Assembly (NCBI RefSeq): GCF_014836335.1
Contig: NZ_JACSRA010000027.1
Location: forward strand, 1 to 64,000
Origin: Clostridium cibarium
GTDB lineage: Bacteria; Bacillota; Clostridia; Clostridiales; Clostridiaceae
Direction of reading: 5' to 3'
Length of the DNA stretch: 64,000 nucleotides
Positions 1 through 8,715 of the stretch are shown here, piece by piece (positions within the stretch are counted from its first letter, which is position 1; the number at the start of each line of letters is the position of its first letter). Made by a program: the position numbers and the translations under genes. The notes under the pieces were generated by a model, which saw only the letters and a list, made by a program, of their open reading frames with translations, did not search any database and was not told the DNA's origin.

Positions 1-76
<76 letters not shown>

Positions 77-81
77 GGTAT

Positions 82-155
<74 letters not shown>

Positions 156-160
156 TACTT

Positions 161-197
161 AAACCCTTGAAAACATTATGTTTTCAAGGGTTTTGTT
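161..197 (+). terminator. Terminator of the tRNA-Phe/tRNA-Cys unit
   Basis: A perfect 14-bp stem (161-174 with 180-193) around the loop ATTAT, ending in a T-rich stretch. It lies six bases after the CCA of tRNA-Cys, the expected place for an intrinsic terminator. Confidence 0.9.
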
Positions 198-206
198 GTA
201 TTGTGA

Positions 207-231
207 CTCCTATCTGCGTAGCAGATAGGAG
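207..231. repeat. Perfect 11-bp inverted repeat
   Basis: CTCCTATCTGC, loop GTA, then GCAGATAGGAG: a perfect 11-bp stem with a three-base loop. No T-run follows on either strand, so it is not a normal intrinsic terminator and sits beyond one that already ends the tRNA unit. It may be a dispersed palindromic element or a transcript-end stabiliser; function unknown. Confidence 0.7.
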
Positions 232-498
232 AATATATAAAAAACATATACAAGAAGATATAGCAAGTAATTATTGTTAGCTGTTAACAGAAAATATTTA
301 GTTTACTTAAGCATTTTGTATAAATTTAACTAAGTTAAAAGTTTAAGGAATGTATTTTTCACAATGCATATAATGAAAGAAAGTAAACTTAAATTTTATA
401 ACAAATATAATATTTATTACTTTATTTATGTATTTATATATTTAAGTTTTTCTATGTTTTTGTATTGTCATGAACAATGTATTTAAGGAGAAGAGTTG

Positions 499-1601
499 GT
501 GATTAAAGAGCAAAATTATATAAGAAGTAGAGTGGAATCAATTGATTGGTTAAGAGGGTTAGCTGCTTTATTAATAATGGCTTATCATCTTTATTATTGG
601 AGAGTAGCACCATTAAATGCAGATTCTTGCTTAGGCAGACTTGGTATTTATGCAGTATCAATTTTTTTTATTTTGTCAGGATTAAGTATGGCTATAGTTT
701 ATAATGGTTTTATTAATAGTATTAAAACTTCATTTGTTTTTTTGGTAAGACGTATTTTTAGAATATGGCCATTATTATGGATTGTAACCACTTTCAATTT
801 TGTTATTAATATTAAAAAAGTCAAAATGGATTTTCAATTAGTCAGTTGGTAGATTACATATCTAATATAACTACTACATTCGGCTTCTTCGATCCTGAGT
901 CATATATTTCTGCAGGTGCTTGGTCCATAGGTAATGAAATGGTATATTATGTGATGACACCGATTGTAATAATAGCGTATAATAGGAAAAAAATATTTGG
1001 GAATATATTATTCATAGTTTCTTTAATAATTGGATATTTATTTGCGTTTATATTTCTTGACCCTAATATTGATTTAAACATGCAATGGGGAACATATGTA
1101 AATCCATTTAACAATTTTTTCTTTTATGTAGGTGGAATAGCAATCTATTATAATCTTAAAGATATAAAATTCAATAGATATTTTAATAATATTATAGTAC
1201 TTATTTCTATAGCAGTATTTTGCTTTATTCCTATAAGTGGAAATCAAATAATGATAACTACGTTAATATGGAGAATAGTTTTTTCTGTATTGTGCTTTGT
1301 AATTGTAATTGGATTCTACAAGTTAAAATTAAATATACCTGAAGTTATTGGAAGATCATTTGAACTATTTGGGATAGCAACATATGGTGTATATCTGTTA
1401 CATCCGGTGGTTTATAATATTATAAATTTTATTTTTATTAGACTTAAATTACCAAGTGGTAGAGGGGGTTGGGATTTACTGATAGTTATTAGTGTATCTT
1501 TAGGAACAATTTTATTAGCCTTGATAAGTTATTATAAGTTTGAATTAAAGTTTATGAGATATGGAAAGAAGCTTTTTATTATAAATAAGAAAGAAACATA
1601 A
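499..1601 (+). pseudogene. Membrane acyltransferase (acyltransferase_3 family), frameshifted
   Basis: Two adjoining reading frames together make one acyltransferase_3/OafA-like integral membrane protein, the family that O-acetylates cell-surface sugars. Part one (to 852) has the family start, with IDWLRGLAAL and the conserved His of AYHLYYW in the first membrane segment. Part two (from about 846) continues with GAWSIGNEMVYY and several more membrane helices. Part one stops at TAG 850-852; part two is in the frame expected after loss of one base, plausibly in the six-A run at 814-819. AAGGAG at 485-490 fits a GTG start at 499 (TTG 496 also possible). Read as a recent pseudogene, a sequencing error or, less likely, slippage. 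Confidence 0.8.
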
Positions 1602-1663
1602 AACCTTATTAATTCAATTGGGTACGTGTTGTGTATTAAGTTTTTACAAATATACTTCCTATT

Positions 1664-1693
1664 AAAAAAAGAGCAGAAGTGCTCTTTTTTTAA
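1664..1693. terminator. Bidirectional terminator after the acyltransferase
   Basis: The hairpin AAAAAAAGAGCA-GAAG-TGCTCTTTTTTT has an A-run before and a T-run after its GC part, so it can terminate in both directions. It lies between the plus-strand acyltransferase and the end of the minus-strand LD-carboxypeptidase gene. Confidence 0.85.
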
Positions 1694-1856
1694 TAATTCA
1701 TATCTTTAATATATATAGTAAGAAATAATATCTATATAAAAGATAAAGTAATCAATTGGCAGTATTAATCGATTTAATGAGTAAAAGTATTTATGATTAG
1801 AAAAAATGTTAAATAATCAACAGCATAAAGCATATTATATAGTTAAATGTGGATAA

Positions 1857-2774
1857 CTATGTTAAAAAGGTTTCTTCAACTGTGAATAACTTTTTTTCAT
1901 AAGAAAATTTAGCTTTACATCCTATAGGAATAGTGAGATTAGGATAGCTGTGTCCAAAAGGAAATCCGATTATAATTGGAATTTCTAAAGGTTTTAATCT
2001 ATCAGTAAAAACTTGATCGAGCCTAAGGCTTTTAGTGTAATCAGGTAATGTACAACCATCAAAACTTCCTAGAATAATTCCTTTGCATTTTTTTAAGTTC
2101 TTATTATATATTAATTGAGTAAGCATCCGATCTATTGCATAAGGAGATTCATTAACATCTTCAAGTAAAAGAATAGAATTTTTCATATCTACTTCATAAG
2201 GAGTACTTAGGGATGAGCATATCATTGATAAGTTTCCACCAACAATTTTCCCGGTGAAAGAACTAGGATTTAAATAGGTAATTTCTTTATATAGGTTAAG
2301 GTCATAGGTATATTTAGAAGTATTACTTGATATTATACTCATAAATGAATCTAATGTGGCTAAATCGTCAAAATTTGAGTTTATCATAGGACCATGAAAT
2401 GTTATTAATCCTAATTTTGAAAAGTAATTTAATAGTAAAGTTATATCACTATAACCACAGAAAAACTTGGGGTTAGATCTTATTAATTTATTGTTAATAA
2501 AGGATAATGTCCTAATTGATCCATACCCACCACGAAAACATACTATTCCATCTACTGATGAATCTTGGAACATGTTATTAATATCATCAGCTCGATCTTG
2601 GTCCGAACCAGCTAGATAGCCATATTTATCAAATAGATGAGAACCTAGTTTAATATTAAAGCCAAGAGAAATAAATTTTTCTATTTTTTTATTTATTATT
2701 TCTTTATCTTCTGGTGAAGAAGGAGCAATTATACCTATAGTGGCTCCAGCATTTAGGGTTTTTCCTTTCAACAT
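1857..2774 (-). CDS. LD-carboxypeptidase, peptidase family S66
   Basis: A 305-residue member of the S66 family (LdcA/MccF). LdcA enzymes remove the terminal D-alanine from murein tetrapeptides during wall recycling; MccF relatives cleave microcin C-type compounds. The serine triad is visible: nucleophile S109 in FCGYSD, E205 in LLLEDVNES and H275 in GFPFGHSYP. Length matches the family. The ATG at 2774 is preceded by GGAGG at 2784-2788. It lies downstream of the corA-like gene on the same strand with that gene's terminator between them. Sequence alone does not separate murein recycling from peptide-antibiotic immunity. Confidence 0.88.
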   Translation of the reverse strand: MLKGKTLNAGATIGIIAPSSPEDKEIINKKIEKFISLGFNIKLGSHLFDKYGYLAGSDQDRADDINNMFQDSSVDGIVCFRGGYGSIRTLSFINNKLIRSNPKFFCGYSDITLLLNYFSKLGLITFHGPMINSNFDDLATLDSFMSIISSNTSKYTYDLNLYKEITYLNPSSFTGKIVGGNLSMICSSLSTPYEVDMKNSILLLEDVNESPYAIDRMLTQLIYNKNLKKCKGIILGSFDGCTLPDYTKSLRLDQVFTDRLKPLEIPIIIGFPFGHSYPNLTIPIGCKAKFSYEKKLFTVEETFLT

Positions 2775-2788
2775 AAAAAATATCCTCC

Positions 2789-2812
2789 AAAAAAAGAGAG
2801 CTAATAGCTCTC
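2789..2812 (-). terminator. Terminator of the corA-like gene (minus strand)
   Basis: On the minus strand GAGAGCT-ATT-AGCTCTC is followed by a T-run (2789-2795). The T-run abuts the ribosome site of the LD-carboxypeptidase gene, so any read-through transcript would carry that site immediately after the hairpin. Confidence 0.75.
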
Positions 2813-2851
2813 CTTACTAGTAATATATATTATGAATAAGTTTTTTATTTG

Positions 2852-3796
2852 TTAATTGAACATATCTTTTTTAAATAAGATAAATGCGACAAGTGCACAT
2901 ATGCCTACGGTCATCATCATAACTATTGCAAAGGCATACGGAGATTCTTGAAATGGTAAGGTTACATTCATACCATATATTCCACCCATAATTGTTGGAA
3001 TGGACATCAAGATAGTAACAGAAGCTAATACTTTCATTACTATATTTAAGTTATTTGAAATAACAGAAGCGAAAAAATCCATGGTACTTGCAAGTATATT
3101 GCTATATATTTCAGTCATTTCAATAGCTTGTTTATTTTCAATGATAACATCTTCTAGAATATCTTTATCGTCTTCATATTTTTGAATCATATCTAACTTT
3201 AGCATTTTTTCCAAGGTTATTTCATTAGCTTTTAATGAAGTAGAAAAATATACTAATGATTTTTCAAGAGAATGCAGTTGTATTAGTTCTCGATTTTTCA
3301 TGGATTTATGAAGCCTTTTTTCTATCATTAGGCTTTTTTTATCGATTTGTCGCAAATATAGAAGGTAGTAAGTGGATATTCTATTTAGTATTTGAAGTAT
3401 AAATCTCGATTTTTTAAAGGTGAAGAAGGTTTTAATTTTACCATTAATAAAATCTGTTAATACTTTGCTGTTTTTTAGGCATACAGTTATTAATTCAGTT
3501 TCTGTATATATAATAGCTAATGGATATGTATCATATGTTAATGAGTTATCCTCCATTTCAGTGAATGGTATATCTACAATTACTATAATATTATTATCTT
3601 CAATATCTATTCGAGACGTTTCAGCATCATCTAAAGGTGCCTTTAAGAAATCTAAAGGTACGCCAGTCTTTTTTGATGTTAAAATAAGTTCTTCATCGGA
3701 AGGAGCAACGATATTTATCCAACATCCATTCTCAATATTATCTAGTAACTCTAATGTTGAATTTTCTTCGCTAGAACTTTTAAAAATTTGAATCAT
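2852..3796 (-). CDS. CorA-family divalent cation transporter
   Basis: A 314-residue CorA/MIT-family protein, expected to form a pentameric channel moving Mg2+ (or Co2+/Ni2+) across the membrane. The layout is typical: an alpha/beta cytoplasmic domain (about 1-140), a long helical region (about 140-255), two C-terminal membrane helices (about 257-274 and 287-308), and the family signature GMN at 275-277 within GIYGMN. A short cytoplasmic tail ends the protein. ATG at 3796 has an AGGAGG ribosome site just upstream. The ion cannot be assigned from sequence. Confidence 0.92.
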   Translation of the reverse strand: MIQIFKSSSEENSTLELLDNIENGCWINIVAPSDEELILTSKKTGVPLDFLKAPLDDAETSRIDIEDNNIIVIVDIPFTEMEDNSLTYDTYPLAIIYTETELITVCLKNSKVLTDFINGKIKTFFTFKKSRFILQILNRISTYYLLYLRQIDKKSLMIEKRLHKSMKNRELIQLHSLEKSLVYFSTSLKANEITLEKMLKLDMIQKYEDDKDILEDVIIENKQAIEMTEIYSNILASTMDFFASVISNNLNIVMKVLASVTILMSIPTIMGGIYGMNVTLPFQESPYAFAIVMMMTVGICALVAFILFKKDMFN

Positions 3797-3943
3797 ATTA
3801 TAACCTCCTATGTATCACAGTACAATTATACTATTTTACTGGAGTTAGTAAAAGAAATTAATATAAGTAATGCTAAAAATATTAGGCTAATAATAAGTCT
3901 TAATAAAATATCTTTAGCATTCTAATAATTGAAGGATGTATAT

Positions 3944-5107
3944 TTATATAGTTGTTTTAGTGGTAAAAAATTCATTTTTAACTTCAGCTAATAATCCCTC
4001 CTTTTCGATTAAGTCAGATCCTGTGAAAGCAAGTGCTAATGCAGCTTTCTTAATTTGTGATAAAGAAAAATCACTAATCGTTTCTTCCGAAAATTTTTTA
4101 GTACCATATTCTATAATGGAGTCTTTAATTATAGATATATATGGGTGAATGCAAGGAACTTTTTGACTAACAATTCCTATACTTAATCCTGCTGATATAT
4201 CTTTAGGAGGATGTATATCAATAATTCCATTCTCTTTTAAGTTGTGGCTGAATAGGCGATTTAATGTTCTATTTGTTACTAATTCTTCATTAGGTGGCTC
4301 GTAAAGAGAAATAGTATTAGGGATATGAGTGAGGCTTGAGACACTATTTACTATTTCTCGTATTTTGTTTTCTGTAAGTTCTGCAATATCAGAAGTTTTT
4401 GCTCTTATATAAAATTTCGCTTCTGATTCAAGAGGTGTTAATAATGGAGTGTATCCTCCACTAGATAAAATAGAATTAATTTCAACGTTTTTTGGGAAGC
4501 CTTTCATTAGTGAATTAAGCATATTAAATGTTAAAAGGATAGAATCTAAGGATGTATATATTTCTCGATTTAAATAACTAAGTTCACTGTTTCCAGTAAA
4601 TTTAACGCTTAAAGGGGTTATTGCTGATGAAGTTCCACTTTCGCAGGTTATAGTATCAGGGTGGCATTCCATTACTACATCTACATCATCAAAGGTTCCT
4701 TGTTTAACCATTGTAGCTTTTGTTCCACCTAGATATTCACCAGGGCAACCTATCAAAATTACTGATCCACCTATTTTATCAATTACATGACCTAATATTA
4801 AGGAGGCTCCAACAGATATGCTAGCAAGTGCATTATGTCCAGTTATATGACCACTATTAGGTACAGCATCATATTCACAAAGAAAGCAAATCTTAGGATA
4901 ACCATTTCCTTTTACAGCAAGAAATGAATTAGTAATATCAAGGTATTCATTAGTTACATTAAAATTGTGCTTTTGTAGAACTTCACAAATATATCTTGAA
5001 CTTTTTAATTCTTTGTAGCTTTCTTCTGGATTAGAGTATAAGTATTTGCATAAGTCTTCTATTTCATTTTCTATAGTAGCTAGAAAAGACATCATATCTT
5101 GTTTCAT
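3944..5107 (-). CDS. M20-family amidohydrolase with altered metal-site motifs
   Basis: A 387-residue protein of the M20 peptidase/amidohydrolase family, closest in pattern to AbgB/PepD-like amidohydrolases. Recognisable blocks: EYDAVP at 78-83, GHITGHN at 86-92, CPGEYLGG at 121-128, ECHPD near 148-151 and IHPYI near the C-terminus. Family members normally have GHGCGH and PAEEGG, where the Cys and the second Glu bind metal; here they are Thr89 and Tyr125. The ATG at 5107 is chosen because GGAGG lies just before it; an in-frame ATG at 5122 would overlap that ribosome site. Substrate unknown, and activity is uncertain. Confidence 0.8.
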   Translation of the reverse strand: MKQDMMSFLATIENEIEDLCKYLYSNPEESYKELKSSRYICEVLQKHNFNVTNEYLDITNSFLAVKGNGYPKICFLCEYDAVPNSGHITGHNALASISVGASLILGHVIDKIGGSVILIGCPGEYLGGTKATMVKQGTFDDVDVVMECHPDTITCESGTSSAITPLSVKFTGNSELSYLNREIYTSLDSILLTFNMLNSLMKGFPKNVEINSILSSGGYTPLLTPLESEAKFYIRAKTSDIAELTENKIREIVNSVSSLTHIPNTISLYEPPNEELVTNRTLNRLFSHNLKENGIIDIHPPKDISAGLSIGIVSQKVPCIHPYISIIKDSIIEYGTKKFSEETISDFSLSQIKKAALALAFTGSDLIEKEGLLAEVKNEFFTTKTTI

Positions 5108-5293
5108 AATTTTTTCCTCCATAATTAATAGTTACTATTATTTTTAACATTTATCCTAAAAATTATTAGTAAAGTAATTCAAAAGGAATATATATTTAAA
5201 TTTTAATTCAGTATTTTAAAGAGAATCATTTTTAGTAAGCCGAATTGATGATATAATAACAATAAAATGTTTTTTAATGAATGAGGTAGAATC

Positions 5294-5923
5294 ATGAATA
5301 GAGGTTTATTTATTGTATTTGAAGGTGGAGAAGGATCTGGGAAAAGTACAATATTAGAGAAAATATATAACTGGTTAATTGAGAAAGAGATAGATTGTAT
5401 TAAGACTAGGGAACCTGGAGGAATTAAAATTTCAGAGGATATAAGATCAATAATATTAGATCCGGCTAATACAGCTATGGATGGAAGAACAGAAGCTTTG
5501 CTGTATGCAGCTGCAAGAAGACAACACTTGATAGAAAAAGTTATTCCAGCATTAAATAATGGGAAGATAGTGTTATGTGATAGATTTATAGATTCATCTT
5601 TAGCATACCAGGGTTTTGCCAGAGAATTGGGGATTAAGGAAATATATGAGATAAATAAATTTGCAGTAGGTGAATATATGCCTGATCTTTCAATATTTTT
5701 TGATTTGGAGCCGGAAGAAGGTTTAAATAGAATAAATAAAAATAAGGAAAGAGAAATAAATAGATTAGATTTAGAAACAATTGAATTTCATAAAAAAGTA
5801 AGACTAGGATATGAATTTTTATTAGAGAATAGTGAGCATAAGATTGTAAAAATTGATGCATCTAAATCTATTAAAGATGTATTTGAAGATGTAAAAAATA
5901 TTATAATGTTACATATTGAGTAA
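5294..5923 (+). CDS. tmk: Thymidylate kinase
   Basis: A 209-residue dTMP kinase that phosphorylates dTMP to dTDP for DNA synthesis in the cytosol. The P-loop [11 protein letters not shown] is at the N-terminus, the TREPGG substrate motif follows, and [12 protein letters not shown] is the DRF motif region. It leads the common Firmicute cluster tmk-darA-holB-ricT, with 81 bases to darA. A TATAAT at 5252-5257 may belong to its promoter, but the -35 is poor. Confidence 0.97.
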   Translation: MNRGLFIVFEGGEGSGKSTILEKIYNWLIEKEIDCIKTREPGGIKISEDIRSIILDPANTAMDGRTEALLYAAARRQHLIEKVIPALNNGKIVLCDRFIDSSLAYQGFARELGIKEIYEINKFAVGEYMPDLSIFFDLEPEEGLNRINKNKEREINRLDLETIEFHKKVRLGYEFLLENSEHKIVKIDASKSIKDVFEDVKNIIMLHIE

Positions 5924-6004
5924 AAAAAATTCTTTTTATATATAATACCTAAGGCTTTATGATAAAATATAGATAAGTATTAAATATTGATGGAGGGTGA
6001 TACT

Positions 6005-6334
6005 ATGAAGATGGTCATATCTATAGTTCAGGATGATGATACTTTTGATGTTGTTGAAGGTATAACAGAAAAAGGATTTAGAGTAACGAAACTTGCAACT
6101 ACAGGTGGATTCTTGAAGTCAGGAAATACAACATTATTAGTAGGGGTAGAAGATACGAAGGTTGAAGAAGTGATCAGTATAATAAAAAATATATGTAAGA
6201 AGAGAAAAGAAGTTGTTGCATCTCCTGCACCATTTTCAGGTAATTCTGATATGTATGTTCAATATCCGGTAGAAGTCCAAGTTGGAGGAGCAACAATTTT
6301 TGTTCTAGATGTTGATCAGTTTATAAGAATATAG
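6005..6334 (+). CDS. darA: Cyclic-di-AMP receptor DarA (PII-like, YaaQ)
   Basis: A 109-residue PII-like protein of the DarA/PstA/YaaQ family, a trimeric cytosolic binder of cyclic di-AMP. The start KMVISIVQDDD and the glycine-rich TTGGFLKSGNTTLL near residues 30-43 are typical. ATG 6005 is chosen because GGAGGG ends eight bases upstream and the product then has the usual family length; upstream in-frame starts overlap the ribosome site. Its ligand's synthase, DisA, is encoded 13 kb downstream. Confidence 0.93.
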   Translation: MKMVISIVQDDDTFDVVEGITEKGFRVTKLATTGGFLKSGNTTLLVGVEDTKVEEVISIIKNICKKRKEVVASPAPFSGNSDMYVQYPVEVQVGGATIFVLDVDQFIRI

Positions 6335-6353
6335 TATAGAAGAGGTGTATATT

Positions 6354-7283
6354 GTGAAAGAGTTTATAGGATTTGAAAATATTATTAATGGATTTATGAA
6401 ACGAGTTGATAACAATACACTTTCGCATGCACACCTCATTGTGGGTCCAGATGGAATAGGAAAAAGTTTAATAGCTAAAAAGTTTGCACTTAAAATATTA
6501 GGTAAAAATGATGATTATAATTATGTTGATATAATTAATTATAAGTCAGATAAAGCTTCCTTTGGTGTAGATGAAGTTAGAAAAATAATAGAAGAAGTAT
6601 CTAAAAAACCTTATGAAGGTGATAAAAAGGTAATTATAGTACATCAAGGAAATAAGTTGACTGTTCAAGCCCAAAATGCTATGTTAAAGACTATAGAGGA
6701 ACCACCAAAAGGAGTATACATAGTACTATTAAGTGAAAGTTTAGAGTTATTATTGGATACTATAAAATCAAGATGCCAAATTTATAAATTAACTCCATTA
6801 GATAAAGATTATATGATTAGGTATATAAAAAGTATTGGGGAAAACGATGAGGATAAGGTATTAACAGCTATAGCATATGGAGAAGGAATTCCAGGACGTG
6901 CTGAAAAAATACTTAAAGACAATGAATTAGAAAAACTAAGAAATTTAATTATAGAGTTATTTAATGAAATAAATAAAAATAATGATAATGCTGTATTAGA
7001 ATATGAAACTAAGTTTAATAAGTTTAAAAATGAAAAGTATGAACTATTGAATTTGATAGCTTCTTTTATAAGAGACATTATAGTATATAAGGAATTAAGA
7101 GATAAGAATAATATTATAAATGTTGATAAAATAGATGACGTAGGTAGGTTATCATCTGCTTTATCTTATAATAGATTAAATTCAATGTTACGAAATATAG
7201 AAAAAGCAAGAAATAATTTTGAGAATAATATAAGTTATTCTATGGCAATAAGCATTATGCTTATTGGTTTTTTGGAGGGGTAA
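6354..7283 (+). CDS. holB: DNA polymerase III delta-prime subunit
   Basis: A 309-residue AAA+ clamp-loader subunit. It shows a Walker A-like GPDGIGKS, the ordered helix VQAQNAMLKTIEEPP and sensor segment TIKSRCQIYKL typical of HolB/DnaX-type loaders. No zinc-binding Cys cluster is visible, as in many Firmicute delta-prime proteins. GTG 6354 is preferred since GAGGTG (6342-6347) sits six bases upstream; an in-frame GTG at 6345 overlaps that site. It is directly followed by ricT with only three bases between stop and start. Confidence 0.93.
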   Translation: MKEFIGFENIINGFMKRVDNNTLSHAHLIVGPDGIGKSLIAKKFALKILGKNDDYNYVDIINYKSDKASFGVDEVRKIIEEVSKKPYEGDKKVIIVHQGNKLTVQAQNAMLKTIEEPPKGVYIVLLSESLELLLDTIKSRCQIYKLTPLDKDYMIRYIKSIGENDEDKVLTAIAYGEGIPGRAEKILKDNELEKLRNLIIELFNEINKNNDNAVLEYETKFNKFKNEKYELLNLIASFIRDIIVYKELRDKNNIINVDKIDDVGRLSSALSYNRLNSMLRNIEKARNNFENNISYSMAISIMLIGFLEG

Positions 7284-7286
7284 TTG

Positions 7287-8192
7287 ATGATAAACGTCGT
7301 AGGAGTAAGGTTTAAAAAAGCAGGTAAAGTATATTATTTTAGTCCTGGTTCATTAAAAATACATAAAGGGGATTATGTTGTTGTTGAAACAGCAAGAGGG
7401 ATTGAATTCGGAGAATGTGTAATAGGTATTAAGAGTATAGAAGAAGAAGATGTTATTGCTCCATTAAAGAATGTTTTAAGGGTTGCTGATAACAAGGATA
7501 TAGAAAAGCATAAAGAAAATAAGAGCAAAGAAGAAGATGCGTTAAATATATGTCTAAAAAAGGTAGGGGAACATGGTCTTGATATGAAGCTTGTTGATGT
7601 AGAATACACATTTGATAACAACAAAGTTATATTCTACTTTACAGCTGATGGAAGAGTAGACTTTAGAGAACTTGTTAAGGATTTGGCAACTATATTTAAA
7701 ACAAGAATAGAACTTAGACAAATTGGGGTAAGAGATGAGGCTAAAATGATAGGTGGTTTAGGGCCATGTGGAAGATCTATGTGCTGTTCATCATTCCTAG
7801 GTGATTTTGCATCAGTATCAATAAAGATGGCAAAAGAACAGAATTTATCTTTGAACCCAACAAAAATATCTGGAATATGTGGAAGGTTAATGTGTTGCTT
7901 AAACTATGAGCAAAGCACATATGAAAGTATAAGGAAAAGCCTACCTAAGGTGGGATCTATAGTAGAGACAGAAGAAGGAAACGGAGAAGTTGTTTCAAAT
8001 AGTACAGTGAAAGAGTCAGTTAGAGTGAAAATTAGGGTCGGAGATGAGGAAGTACTTAAAGATTTTAAGATTTCTACGATAAAATTAATAACAGGTAATT
8101 ACGAAGATTCTGTCGATGAAAAAGATATTAAATTAGAAATAGAATCTGAAGAGGATAAGAAGTTAATTAAGGATTTAATTAACGAAAAATAG
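7287..8192 (+). CDS. ricT: RicT/YaaT, PSP1-domain regulator of RNA processing
   Basis: A 301-residue PSP1-domain protein. In Bacillus subtilis RicT (YaaT) joins RicA and RicF in an Fe-S complex that acts with RNase Y in mRNA maturation and affects sporulation and competence. The cysteine cluster is intact: GPCGRSMCCSS and GICGRLMCCLNYE, about residues 160-208. A charged C-terminal tail follows. ATG 7287 follows GGAGGGG by six bases; TTG at 7284 would be too close. It is translated right after holB. Confidence 0.93.
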   Translation: MINVVGVRFKKAGKVYYFSPGSLKIHKGDYVVVETARGIEFGECVIGIKSIEEEDVIAPLKNVLRVADNKDIEKHKENKSKEEDALNICLKKVGEHGLDMKLVDVEYTFDNNKVIFYFTADGRVDFRELVKDLATIFKTRIELRQIGVRDEAKMIGGLGPCGRSMCCSSFLGDFASVSIKMAKEQNLSLNPTKISGICGRLMCCLNYEQSTYESIRKSLPKVGSIVETEEGNGEVVSNSTVKESVRVKIRVGDEEVLKDFKISTIKLITGNYEDSVDEKDIKLEIESEEDKKLIKDLINEK

Positions 8193-8203
8193 GGGGAAAT
8201 TTT

Positions 8204-8407
8204 ATGAAATCTGTACTTAAGGTATTTAACATAAATAATCAACGTGATGTATCTAATATACAAAGAGCAATAACGTCAAATGAAGGTATTATTGCCTGTG
8301 AGATATCTATTGAGAAAAAGGAAATACAAGTTATATATAATGAGAGTTGGTTAGATATAGATAAGGTAAAAGAAAGTATTGAAAATTTAGGTTATATGAT
8401 TCTTTAG
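8204..8407 (+). CDS. Small HMA-like (ferredoxin-fold) protein without metal-binding cysteines
   Basis: A 67-residue protein with the beta-alpha-beta-beta-alpha-beta pattern of heavy-metal-associated domains: a KVFNI strand, IQRAITSNEGIIACEIS, IQVIYNESW, then VKESIENLGYMIL. The CxxC that binds copper in this fold is absent; the region after strand one reads NNQRDVSNIQ. It lies eleven bases after ricT with its own AGGGGGA site, so it is the last gene of the tmk-ricT cluster. Function unknown; a protein-protein adaptor is possible. Confidence 0.72.
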   Translation: MKSVLKVFNINNQRDVSNIQRAITSNEGIIACEISIEKKEIQVIYNESWLDIDKVKESIENLGYMIL

Positions 8408-8503
8408 TAGTGAGTTATTTTATAAAATAGACTTTTAAAAGGTTATGAAACATGTTAAAATAATTATGGTGTAATAACTATGATTATTTAGGAGGTGTTT
8501 TTA

Positions 8504-8674
8504 ATGGCATTCGCAATTAATGATTCTTGTGTAAGCTGTGGTGCTTGTGCTGCAGAATGTCCAGTTAATGCTATAAGTCAAGGAGATACTCAATTCGTTA
8601 TTGATGCAGATACTTGTATCGATTGTGGAAACTGTGCAAATGTTTGTCCAGTAGGAGCTCCAGAACAAGCATAG
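8504..8674 (+). CDS. 2[4Fe-4S] clostridial ferredoxin
   Basis: A 56-residue bacterial ferredoxin carrying low-potential electrons for fermentation enzymes (pyruvate:ferredoxin oxidoreductase, hydrogenase). Two CxxCxxCxxxCP motifs are complete: CVSCGACAAECP at 9-20 and CIDCGNCANVCP at 38-49, giving two [4Fe-4S] clusters. It closely resembles classic clostridial ferredoxins. ATG 8504 follows GGAGGTG by nine bases. It is monocistronic: 96 bp from the gene before, with a strong terminator directly after. Confidence 0.97.
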   Translation: MAFAINDSCVSCGACAAECPVNAISQGDTQFVIDADTCIDCGNCANVCPVGAPEQA

Positions 8675-8684
8675 TCTGGTAATT

Positions 8685-8713
8685 AAAGATCGTCTTTAAG
8701 GCGATCTTTTTTA
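8685..8713 (+). terminator. Terminator of the ferredoxin gene
   Basis: AAAGATCGTC (8685-8694) pairs with GGCGATCTTT (8700-8709) through one G-U pair, followed by a T-run. It lies ten bases after the ferredoxin stop. The A-rich 5' side gives partial termination for the converging minus-strand MBL gene. Confidence 0.9.
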
Positions 8714-8715
8714 TT

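Larger units (their letters stand above)
156..495. other. AT-rich intergenic region between tRNAs and acyltransferase
   Basis: This 340-bp gap holds the tRNA terminator (161-197), a second perfect hairpin (207-231) and very AT-rich sequence. A TATAAT box at 369-374 could serve as a -10 element for the acyltransferase, but I see no good -35 at the right distance. I see no coding sequence in it. Confidence 0.5.

Noticed and set aside
814..820. Possible programmed -1 frameshift (AAAAAAG) in the acyltransferase
   Set aside because: The A-run is not in the X-XXY-YYZ phase for classical slippage and six A's are short for polymerase slippage, so mutation or sequencing error is more likely.
3420..3791. 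123-residue plus-strand frame opposite the corA-like gene
   Set aside because: Antisense to a complete CorA-family protein, with serine-rich shadow composition and no ribosome site.
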